A stretch of 64,000 nucleotides of DNA from Streptomyces bungoensis (GTDB lineage Bacteria; Actinomycetota; Actinomycetes; Streptomycetales; Streptomycetaceae). The notes beneath the pieces are model-generated. The model had not been told where the DNA came from, did no database searches, and saw only the letters and a list, made by a program, of their open reading frames with translations. Location of the stretch: assembly GCF_001514215.1 (NCBI RefSeq), contig NZ_KQ948861.1, forward strand, positions 70,010 through 134,009. The letters run 5' to 3'. The translations under genes were made by a program, and so were the position numbers. Shown here piece by piece: positions 49,370-59,181 of the stretch; the stretch's first letter is position 1; each line of letters opens with the position of its first letter.

Positions 49370-49383
49370 GGGCCGTTCGACCC
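49370..49383 (-). promoter_or_regulatory. DosR/OsdR-box-like site 2 in the same region
   Basis: On the minus strand it reads GGGTCGAACGGCCC, matching 8 of the 11 fixed positions of GGGACTTNNGNCCC and 11 of 14 of the site at 8027-8040. The pair is 18 bp apart; paired sites are common at DosR promoters. Confidence 0.4.
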
Positions 49384-49443
49384 CGTGCGGGCGGGCCGGT
49401 CCGGACGGATGATCGAAGGTGGCCTGGTGGAAGGAGGGCCCGT

Positions 49444-51246
49444 ATGCGGTGGGAGACGATCCGCGAGGACGGTCCGCCTCGCGTCGCCCCGAACCTGGGC
49501 GACTACGAGAAGGAGTGCGCCGGCTTCTCCTGGTCGCAGGCGCGGGCGGAGCTGGAGGGGCTGCCCGGCGGTCAGGGGCTGAACATCGCGCACGAGGCGG
49601 TGGACCGGCACGCGGCCTCGGGCCGCGCCGACGCGGTCGCGCTGCGCTGCGTCGGCCGGGACGACTCCGTCACCTGCGTGACGTACGCGCAGCTGGCCCG
49701 GTCCACGGCGCGGTTCGCCAACGTGCTGCGCGGCCTCGGCATCGGGCGCGGCGACCGGGTGACGACCCTGCTCGGGCGGTGCCCGGAGCTGTACACCGTG
49801 GTCCTCGGCACCCTGAAGAACACCAGTGTGCTGTGCCCGCTGTTCTCCGCGTTCGGCCCGGACCCGGTGGCGCAGCGGCTGCGGCTCGGCGACGCCCGGG
49901 TGCTGGTCACCACGGCCGACCTGTACCGCAGGAAGATCGCCGGGAAGCGCGACCGCCTGCCCGGCCTGCGCCATGTGCTGATCGTCGGCGAGGGCGCGGA
50001 CGAGCGGGAGGGCACGCTGTCCCTGGACGCGCTCATGGCCCGCGCGGACGACCGGTTCACCGTCCCGCCCACCTCCCCGGACGACATGGCCCTGCTGCAC
50101 TTCACGAGCGGCACCACGGGCACCCCGAAGGGGGCGGTCCACGTGCACGAGGCCGCGGTGGCCCACTACGCCACCGCGGGCTACGCCCTCGACCTGCACC
50201 GGGACGACGTCTTCTGGTGCACCGCCGACCCGGGCTGGGTCACCGGCATGTCCTACGGGATCGTCGCCCCGCTCATGCACGGCGTGACGGTCGTGGTCGA
50301 CGAGGGCGACTACGACGCCCGCCGCTGGTACCGGATCCTCGCCGGGCAGCGGGTGAGCGTCTGGTACACGGCGCCGACCGCGCTGCGCATGCTGATGCGG
50401 ACGACGCCGCGCACCGGGCCGTACGACCTGCCCCGCTCCTTCGACCTGAGCGCGCTGCGGTTCGTCGCGTCGGTCGGCGAACCGCTCAACCCGGAGGCCG
50501 TGGTGTGGGGACGGGACGTGCTCGGGCTGCCGGTGCACGACAACTGGTGGCAGACGGAGACCGGCGCCATCATGATCGCCAACTTCGCCGGCTGCGAGAT
50601 CCGCCCCGGCTCCATGGGACGACCGCTGCCCGGCGTGGAGGCGGCGGTGCTGCGGCGCGGCGAGGACGGCCGGGCCGAGGTCGCCGACGGGCGGGTCATC
50701 GTCCTGACGGAGCCCGGCGCGGAGGGCGAGCTGGCGCTGCGGCCGGGCTGGCCGTCCATGTTCCGCGGCTACCTGCACGACGAGGCGCGGACCGCGGCGG
50801 CCTTCGCGGGCGGCTGGTACCTCACCGGCGACCTGGTACGGCGCGACGCGGACGGCTGGTACTGGTTCGTCGGGCGCGCCGACGACGTCATCAAGTCGGC
50901 CGGCCACCTGATAGGGCCGTTCGAGGTCGAGAGCGCCCTGATGGAGCATCCGGCGGTCGCCGAGGCCGGGGTGATCGGCCGGCCCGACCCGGTCGCCGGG
51001 AACGTCGTCAAGGCGTTCGTCACACTGCGGCCGGGCTTCGACGCGGGCGCCGCGACCCGGCGGGACCTGCTGGCCTTCGCCCGGCGCCGGCTGGGCCCGG
51101 CGGTGGCACCCCGCGAGATCGCCTTCGACGAGCACCTGCCGCACACCCGCAGCGGCAAGGTGATGCGCCGCCTGCTGCGGGCCCGGGAACTCGGGCTGCC
51201 CGAGGGCGACACGTCCACCCTGGAGAGCACGGAGCCGTCGTCATGA
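49444..51246 (+). CDS. Acetyl-CoA synthetase-type AMP-forming ligase
   Basis: 600 residues from ATG 49444 with AAGGAGG upstream. Adenylate-forming motifs: FTSGTTGTPKGAVHVHE, DNWWQTETGAIMIANF, YLTGDLVRRD and the C-terminal Lys in HTRSGKVMRR. Closest in layout to acetyl-CoA synthetases (N-terminal YEKECAGFSWSQA). It activates acetate or propionate with ATP and CoA. First gene of a five-gene operon with ketoacid dehydrogenase subunits, each overlapping the next by 4 nt. Confidence 0.92.
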   Translation: MRWETIREDGPPRVAPNLGDYEKECAGFSWSQARAELEGLPGGQGLNIAHEAVDRHAASGRADAVALRCVGRDDSVTCVTYAQLARSTARFANVLRGLGIGRGDRVTTLLGRCPELYTVVLGTLKNTSVLCPLFSAFGPDPVAQRLRLGDARVLVTTADLYRRKIAGKRDRLPGLRHVLIVGEGADEREGTLSLDALMARADDRFTVPPTSPDDMALLHFTSGTTGTPKGAVHVHEAAVAHYATAGYALDLHRDDVFWCTADPGWVTGMSYGIVAPLMHGVTVVVDEGDYDARRWYRILAGQRVSVWYTAPTALRMLMRTTPRTGPYDLPRSFDLSALRFVASVGEPLNPEAVVWGRDVLGLPVHDNWWQTETGAIMIANFAGCEIRPGSMGRPLPGVEAAVLRRGEDGRAEVADGRVIVLTEPGAEGELALRPGWPSMFRGYLHDEARTAAAFAGGWYLTGDLVRRDADGWYWFVGRADDVIKSAGHLIGPFEVESALMEHPAVAEAGVIGRPDPVAGNVVKAFVTLRPGFDAGAATRRDLLAFARRRLGPAVAPREIAFDEHLPHTRSGKVMRRLLRARELGLPEGDTSTLESTEPSS

Positions 51247-52268
51247 GCGCCACCCGCACCCCGCGCACCGGGCGCCCCACCTCCCGGCCGGGCCGGGCGG
51301 CCGCGCACCGGCTGGCCCTGCTGGAGTCGATGCTGCGCGTGCGCCGGTTCGAGGAACGCTGCGTGGAGCTGTACAGCGCGGCGCGCATCCGGGGTTTCAT
51401 GCACCTGTACATCGGTGAGGAGGCCGTGGCCGCCGGCGTCAACGAGGCGCTGACGGACGAGGACGCGGTCGTGTCGACGTACCGGGAGCACGGGCACGCG
51501 CTCGCCCGCGGGGTGCCGGCCGAGGCGATCATGGCGGAGATGTTCGGCAAGGTCACCGGCTGCAGCCGGGGCCGCGGCGGCTCCATGCACCTGTTCGACG
51601 TGAGCCGCCGCTTCTACGGCGGCAACGCGATCGTCGGCGGCGGGCTGCCCCTCGCGGCCGGGCTCGCCCTCGCCGACCGCATGACCGACCGCGATCGTGT
51701 GACCTGCTGCTTCTTCGGGGACGGCGCCTTCGCCGAGGGCGAGTTCCACGAGACCGCCAACCTGGCGGCGCTCTGGGGCCTGCCGCTGCTGCTGGTGTGC
51801 GAGAACAACCTGTACGCGATGGGCACGGCGCTGGCCCGGCACCAGGCCCAAACCGACCTGGCGCTGCGCGCCGCCGGGTACGGCATGGTCGCCTGGGCGG
51901 TCGACGGCATGGACGTCCTCGCCGTCGAGGAGGCCGCACGGCGGGCGGCCGAGGGGGTGCGCGCCGGGGGCGGGCCGCACTTCCTGGAGATGCGCACCTA
52001 CCGCTTCCGCGCCCACTCCATGTACGACTCCGACCGCTACCGCGACAAGACGGAGATCGAGCAGTGGAAGGAGCGCGACCCGGTCGAGGGGCTCGCCCGG
52101 CGGCTGCGGGAGGCCGGGGAGCTGTCCGACGAGGCCCGCACCGCCCTGGAGGACCGCCTGGCCGCCGAGATCGACGCCGCGGTCCGGGCGGCCGACCAGG
52201 CGCCCGAGGAGCCCATCGAGGACCTGCTGAAGTACGTCACCAGCCCGGTGAAGGCGAGCCGGCCATGA
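51243..52268 (+). CDS. 2-oxoacid (pyruvate/acetoin) dehydrogenase E1 alpha subunit
   Basis: 341 residues, ATG 51243 overlapping the ligase stop. ThDP-binding motif GDGAFAEGEFHETAN ... CENN, substrate region YREHGHALARGVP, and RGRGGSMHLFDVSRRFYGGN typical of acetoin/pyruvate-type E1alpha; phosphorylation-loop region YRFRAHSMYDSDRYR. It decarboxylates a 2-oxoacid or cleaves acetoin onto thiamine diphosphate. Sequence alone does not separate pyruvate from acetoin. Confidence 0.92.
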   Translation: MSATRTPRTGRPTSRPGRAAAHRLALLESMLRVRRFEERCVELYSAARIRGFMHLYIGEEAVAAGVNEALTDEDAVVSTYREHGHALARGVPAEAIMAEMFGKVTGCSRGRGGSMHLFDVSRRFYGGNAIVGGGLPLAAGLALADRMTDRDRVTCCFFGDGAFAEGEFHETANLAALWGLPLLLVCENNLYAMGTALARHQAQTDLALRAAGYGMVAWAVDGMDVLAVEEAARRAAEGVRAGGGPHFLEMRTYRFRAHSMYDSDRYRDKTEIEQWKERDPVEGLARRLREAGELSDEARTALEDRLAAEIDAAVRAADQAPEEPIEDLLKYVTSPVKASRP

Positions 52269-53332
52269 CCACGACCCACAGCCGTACGGCCGGGCCCGCC
52301 GGGTCCAGCGAGCCCACCGCACCCGCCGCGCCCGCCGCCCGGAAGACCACCTACCGGGAGGCGATGCGCGAGGCGATGCGGGAGGCGATGCGCGCGGACG
52401 AGCGCGTGTTCCTCATGGGCGAGGACGTGGGCCGCTACGGCGGCTGCTTCGGCGTCAGCCTCGGCCTGCTGGAGGAGTTCGGGCCCGAACGCGTCCGCGA
52501 CGCCCCGCTGTCGGAGTCCGCGTTCGTCGGCACCGGCATCGGCGCCGCGCTCGCGGGCCTCCGGCCGATCGTCGAGATCATGACCGTCAACTTCAGCCTG
52601 CTGGCCCTGGACCAGATCCTCAACAACGCGGCGACGCTGCTGCACATGTCGGGCGGTCAGCTGCCGGTGCCGCTCGTGATCCGGATGACCACCGGTGCGG
52701 GACGCCAGCTCGCGGCCCAGCACTCGCACAGCCTGGAGAACTGGTACGCGCACATCCCCGGCCTGCGCGTGCTCGCCCCGGCGACGCTCACCGACGCCCG
52801 GTGCGTGCTGGCGCCCGCGCTCGCCGACCCCGACCCGGTGCTGATCTTCGAGCACGGCAGCCTGTACAACGTCTCCGGCGACCTGCCGGCCGACCCGGGT
52901 CCGGTGGACCTCGACCACGCGGCCGTGCGCCGGCCGGGCACCGACGTATCGCTGATCACCTACGGCGGCTCGCTGCCCAAGGCGCTGGCCGCCGCCGACG
53001 ACCTCGCGGCCGACGGCATCGGCGCGGAGGTCGTCGACCTGCGCACCCTGCGGCCCCTGGACGACGCCACGGTCGGCGGTTCGGTCGCGCGCACCCACCG
53101 CGCGGTCGTCGTCGACGAGGGCTGGCGCACCGGCAGCCTCGCCGCCGAGATCTCCGCGCGCCTCACCGAGCAGCACTTCTACGACCTGGACGCGCCGGTC
53201 GAGCGGGTGTGCAGCGCGGAGGTTCCCATGCCGTACGCGCGCAGGCTGGAGCAGGCCGCGCTGCCGCAGGCCGACGCCATCACCGCGGCCGCGCGGCGCA
53301 CGCTCGGCGAGGTGGGGGAAGAACCGGGATGA
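52265..53332 (+). CDS. 2-oxoacid (pyruvate/acetoin) dehydrogenase E1 beta subunit
   Basis: 355 residues, ATG 52265 overlapping E1alpha. Motifs: VFLMGEDVGRYGGCFGVS, APLSESAFVGTGIGAALAGL, QHSHSLENWYAHIPGL and VVDEGWRTGSLAAEI. Forms the alpha2beta2 E1. The N-terminus has EAMREAMREAMR, three in-frame copies of a 12-bp unit. Operon position is as usual for E1alpha-E1beta-E2 modules. Confidence 0.93.
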   Translation: MTTTHSRTAGPAGSSEPTAPAAPAARKTTYREAMREAMREAMRADERVFLMGEDVGRYGGCFGVSLGLLEEFGPERVRDAPLSESAFVGTGIGAALAGLRPIVEIMTVNFSLLALDQILNNAATLLHMSGGQLPVPLVIRMTTGAGRQLAAQHSHSLENWYAHIPGLRVLAPATLTDARCVLAPALADPDPVLIFEHGSLYNVSGDLPADPGPVDLDHAAVRRPGTDVSLITYGGSLPKALAAADDLAADGIGAEVVDLRTLRPLDDATVGGSVARTHRAVVVDEGWRTGSLAAEISARLTEQHFYDLDAPVERVCSAEVPMPYARRLEQAALPQADAITAAARRTLGEVGEEPG

Positions 53333-55224
53333 CCGAGTTCACGATGCCCTCGCTCGGCGCGGACATGGACGAAGGGGTGCTGCGGGAGTGGCTGGTGGCC
53401 CCCGGGGACCGGGTGCGCAAGGGCGACGTCGTGGCCGTCGTGGAGACCGAGAAGGCGGCCATCGAGGTGGAGTGCTTCGAGTCCGGCACGATCGAACGAC
53501 TGCTCGTCCCGCCGGGCACCCGGGTACCGGTGGGCGCCCCACTCGCGGTGATCGGGCCCGGGGGCGCGGGTGTCGGCGGCGCGGGCACTCCGGGCGAGCC
53601 GGTGAGGGCCGGCGCGGTGCAGGCGCCTCCGCAGCAGGAACCCCCGAAGCACCGGCGGAAGGCGCGCCGGGAGGCGGAGCCGGGCCGGGGCCCGGTGCAC
53701 GCGGAGTCCGGGGAGACACCGGCCGAACACCCGGCACCCGCACGGGTTGCCCCAGCACACCCGTCACCGATGCCGCCCGTCCCGGCGGCTCTCGGCGAGG
53801 CCGGGCCGAAGCGCGCGCGTGCGGGAGGCGGGGCGGCGACGGCCGGCCGGGAGCCCGAGCCCGCCCGGCGCCCCGCAGGCGAGAAGTCCCGGAGGCCACC
53901 GGCCGAGCACCCCGCACCCCCGTCACCACCACCAGCCCCCGGCGGAGCCGGGCCGACCCCCGCGGGGACGCAAGCCGGGGCAGCGACAGCCACCGCGGCG
54001 CCGGGCGCCCCGCGCCCGGAACCCCCCAAGGCCGGTCAGGAGCCCGCGCCCGCCCGGCGCCCCGCAGGGGAGGAGTCCGGGGAGACACGGGCCGAACACG
54101 CCGCACCCGCGCCGGAGCGGCCGCACAAGGCGGCCCGGGAGCCGGAGCCGGGTCCGCGCCCCGCACACGGGGAGGCGCCGGCCGAGCAGCCCGTGGCCGC
54201 CGAGGCACCGCCGGCCCTCGGGGCCGGGCCGCTGGTGCGGCACCTCGCGGTGTCGCGGGGCGTGGACCTGGCGGCGCTGCACGGCACCGGGCGCGGGGGC
54301 CGCGTCACCCGGGCCGACGTCGAGCACGCCCGGCCGCCGCTCGGGCCCCGGGTGCGGGCCACCCCGTACGCACGGCGGCTGGCCCGCGAGCTCGGGGTCG
54401 ACCTGACGGGGGTGGCGGGCAGCGGGGACGGCGGCGCCGTACGGGCGGCGGACGTGCACGCGGCCGTACGCGCCCGCCAGGACCAGGTCGAACGGCCGGG
54501 TCCGCGGGCGCCGGCCGAGCGGCCGCCGGACGGCGGACCGCGCGCGGTCACCGACCAGCGCACAGACGCCATGCGCCGGGTCATCGCCGAGCTCATGAGC
54601 CGCTCCAAGCGGGAGATCCCGCACTACTACCTCTCCACCACGGTCGACCTCGCGGCGGCCGTGGACTGGCTGCGCCGGTACAACCGCGGCCGGCCGCCCG
54701 CCGACCGGCTCGTGCCCGCGGCCCTGCTGCTGAAGGCCGCCGCCGCGGCGGCACGCGAGGTGCCGGACCTCAACGGCCACTGGCGTGACGGCGGGTTCGT
54801 CCCCGCCTCCGGGGTCCACCTCGGTGTCGCGGTGTCGCTGCGGCAGGGCGGACTGCTCGCGCCGGTGATCCACGACGCCGACTCGCTGTCGCCCGATGCC
54901 CTGATGGGGCGCCTCAGGGACCTGGTCCAGCGGGCCCGCCGGGGCCGGCTGCGCGGCAGCGAGACGACCGGCGCCACGCTGACCGTCACCAACCTGGGCG
55001 ACCAGGGCGTCGAGAGCGTGTACGGCGTCATCCATCCGCCGCAGGTCGCGCTGGTCGGCTTCGGCGCGGTCGTCGAGCGGCCGTGGGCGGCGGGAGGCAT
55101 GCTCGGGGTGCGCCCGGTGGTGACCGCGACCCTGGCCGCCGACCACCGGGCCACCGACGGCGCCGTGGGAGCGCGCTACCTCACGGCGGTCGGCCGGCTG
55201 CTGCAGAGACCGGAGGAGTGGTGA
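53329..55224 (+). CDS. Dihydrolipoamide acyltransferase E2 with repeat-rich linker and two subunit-binding domains
   Basis: 631 residues, ATG 53329 overlapping E1beta. One N-terminal lipoyl domain (Lys 42 in VVETEKAAIEV), then a ~200-residue Ala/Pro/Glu-rich linker with degenerate repeats (~53671, 53851, 54040, 54139). Two peripheral-subunit-binding domains follow (VRHLAVSRGVDLAALHG; YARRLARELGVDLTGVAG), then the catalytic domain with ADHRATDGAVGARYL. Two such domains are unusual and could hold both E1 and E3. No E3 gene is in this operon; a distant relative lies at 23173. Confidence 0.9.
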   Translation: MTEFTMPSLGADMDEGVLREWLVAPGDRVRKGDVVAVVETEKAAIEVECFESGTIERLLVPPGTRVPVGAPLAVIGPGGAGVGGAGTPGEPVRAGAVQAPPQQEPPKHRRKARREAEPGRGPVHAESGETPAEHPAPARVAPAHPSPMPPVPAALGEAGPKRARAGGGAATAGREPEPARRPAGEKSRRPPAEHPAPPSPPPAPGGAGPTPAGTQAGAATATAAPGAPRPEPPKAGQEPAPARRPAGEESGETRAEHAAPAPERPHKAAREPEPGPRPAHGEAPAEQPVAAEAPPALGAGPLVRHLAVSRGVDLAALHGTGRGGRVTRADVEHARPPLGPRVRATPYARRLARELGVDLTGVAGSGDGGAVRAADVHAAVRARQDQVERPGPRAPAERPPDGGPRAVTDQRTDAMRRVIAELMSRSKREIPHYYLSTTVDLAAAVDWLRRYNRGRPPADRLVPAALLLKAAAAAAREVPDLNGHWRDGGFVPASGVHLGVAVSLRQGGLLAPVIHDADSLSPDALMGRLRDLVQRARRGRLRGSETTGATLTVTNLGDQGVESVYGVIHPPQVALVGFGAVVERPWAAGGMLGVRPVVTATLAADHRATDGAVGARYLTAVGRLLQRPEEW

Positions 55225-55493
55225 GCCGTATGAAGTCGCTGACCGAGGCCGAGGCCCTGTCCGTGGTCAAGGAGTCGATCGCGCGGATCGTCCCCGACGC
55301 CGACTTCTCCGTGGTCGGGCCGGACGAGAGGTTCCGCGACGTGCTCGAACTCGACTCGCTCGATTTCCTCAGCCTGGTGGAGCTGCTGTCCGAGCGCACC
55401 GGGGTGCGCATCGACGAGGAGGACTATCCGGAGCTGACCACGCTGGCGGACGCCACGCGGTTCCTGGTCGGCCGGTCGAAGTCGCCCGCGTAG
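55221..55493 (+). CDS. Acyl carrier protein
   Basis: 90 residues from GTG 55221, overlapping the E2 stop; ATG 55230 is possible. A four-helix ACP with phosphopantetheine serine ~46 in VLELDSLDFLSLVELLSE, and EDYPELTTLADATRFL at the end. An ACP as the last gene of an acetyl-CoA-forming operon is unexpected; it could receive acetyl groups or serve a lipid or polyketide use. A MITE-like element begins 5 bp downstream. Confidence 0.88.
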   Translation: MSRMKSLTEAEALSVVKESIARIVPDADFSVVGPDERFRDVLELDSLDFLSLVELLSERTGVRIDEEDYPELTTLADATRFLVGRSKSPA

Positions 55494-55498
55494 CGGCG

Positions 55499-55615
55499 CT
55501 GGGGTCTTTCGTTCGGATCAGGCCGGATCAGGGAGCGGTGTCCGGTGCCGTGCGACGCGGCGAGGCGCGGTGCCAGGGCCCGCGAGCCCGGCATGATCCG
55601 AACGAGGGGCCCCAG
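55499..55615. mobile_element. MITE-like element with 22-bp imperfect inverted repeats
   Basis: CTGGGGTCTTTCGTTCGGAT (start of left arm, 55499-55520) is matched inverted by TGATCCGAACGAGGGGCCCC (start of right arm, 55594-55615). Twelve inner and six outer positions of each arm pair, around ~73 bp with no coding capacity. The TTTCGTTCGGATCA end is reminiscent of IS5-like transposon ends in actinobacteria (from memory). It fits exactly between the stop codons of ACP and the CBS-BON gene. It could also fold as a long-loop structure, but the loop is too large for a normal terminator. Confidence 0.6.
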
Positions 55616-55617
55616 TC

Positions 55618-56277
55618 CTAGTGCCCGGCGTCGTCCGTCCGGGGCGCGAGGTGCTCGGTGACCGAGACCACGCCGTCGACGCCGCGGCACAGCTGCTCCA
55701 CGACGGGGATCAGGCTCCGGTGCCCCACGGTGCCGCTGAGGGCGACCCGGCCGTCGCGGACCTCCACGGTCACGTCCGACGGTTCGAGCCCCAGCGTGCG
55801 CCGCAGCACGTCCCGGGTGATCTCCTCACGGATGGCCTCGTCCCGGCGCAGGAAGACCCGCAGCAGGTCACCGCGGCTGACGATGCCCAGGAGCCGGTCG
55901 GCCTCGTCCACCACGGGCAGCCGCTTGACGCCCTGCGTCTCCATGAGGCGGGCCGCCTCGACCACGTTCCACTCCGGACGCGCGCACACCGCGGGGGCCG
56001 ACATCAGCTCCTCGGCCCGGGAGCCCTCGGCCTTGGCCCGCTCCCACGCCTCCAGGTTCGGGACGGGGACCGTGCCCGACGGGTCGGCCTGGTCGGCGCT
56101 CTTGCGTAGCAGGTCGCCCTCGGACACCACGCCCATGGGGCGGTCGAGCTCGTCCACCACGGGCAGGGCGGTGACGTCGTTCTCCGCCAGCAGCCGGACG
56201 AGTTCCTTGAACGGCGTGTCGCGCCGGGCCCGGACGACGCCCCGGGTCATGAGTTCCTCGACCGTCCGGTGGTGCAT
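55618..56277 (-). CDS. CBS-CBS-BON domain protein
   Basis: 219 residues from ATG 56277, with GGGAGG just upstream (ATG 56307 gives a longer, less likely form). Two CBS motifs (VEELMTRGVVRARRDTPF; LPVVDEADRLLGIVSRGDLL), then a BON domain ending VRDGRVALSGTVGHRSLIPV. This fusion is common in streptomycetes, often near stress genes. It follows the Clp-type gene by 26 bp on the same strand, so the two are probably co-transcribed. Confidence 0.92.
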   Translation of the reverse strand: MHHRTVEELMTRGVVRARRDTPFKELVRLLAENDVTALPVVDELDRPMGVVSEGDLLRKSADQADPSGTVPVPNLEAWERAKAEGSRAEELMSAPAVCARPEWNVVEAARLMETQGVKRLPVVDEADRLLGIVSRGDLLRVFLRRDEAIREEITRDVLRRTLGLEPSDVTVEVRDGRVALSGTVGHRSLIPVVEQLCRGVDGVVSVTEHLAPRTDDAGH

Positions 56278-56303
56278 GGTGCCTCCCAGGTGCCGTGTCG
56301 TGG

Positions 56304-58784
<2,481 letters not shown>

Positions 58785-58965
58785 GGGCGGCCCTTTCTGC
58801 AACAGCGATCGACGCCGGCGGATCGACGACAACGGCCGCATGTCAGACATATGTCCTCAAAGTCGCACATATGACACGCGTCTGCACGAGGGCGCCCCGA
58901 GATGCGCCCCCCGGCCGGTCCGGTGACGCTGGGGGTGAAGCCTCAAGCGACTAAGGAGGGCCGCC

Positions 58966-59154
58966 ATGTCCTTCATGGACAAGATCAAGGGCATGCTCAA
59001 GGGCCACGAGGACCAGGCCTCCAAGGGCATCGACAAGGGAGGCGACTACGTCGACAAGCGGACCGGGAACAAATACCAGTCGCAGGTCGACACCGCCCAG
59101 GACAAGATGAGGGACGAGTTCGGCACCCCGCAGGACCGGCCCCCGCAGACCTGA
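58966..59154 (+). CDS. MT0933/Rv0909-like small antitoxin-family protein
   Basis: 62 residues from ATG 58966 with AAGGAGG upstream. Lys/Asp-rich and helical: MSFMDKIKGMLKG, GIDKGGDYVDKRTGNKYQSQ, VDTAQDKMRDEFG. This is the pattern of the MT0933-like antitoxin family, but no toxin gene is adjacent, as usual for streptomycete members. It may act as a stress-induced small protein. Divergent from clp. Confidence 0.82.
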   Translation: MSFMDKIKGMLKGHEDQASKGIDKGGDYVDKRTGNKYQSQVDTAQDKMRDEFGTPQDRPPQT

Positions 59155-59181
59155 GGTGCGGGGCGGACTACCATCGCCCCG

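Noticed and set aside
49123..49443. Longer N-terminus for the acetate-CoA ligase from upstream in-frame starts
   Set aside because: It would run through the divergent promoter and DosR-like sites, and the family N-terminus begins at 49444 with a good ribosome site.
53388..54788. 466-codon alternative frame over the E2 gene
   Set aside because: Frame-shifted shadow of the repeat-rich linker; the real frame has lipoyl, binding and catalytic motifs.
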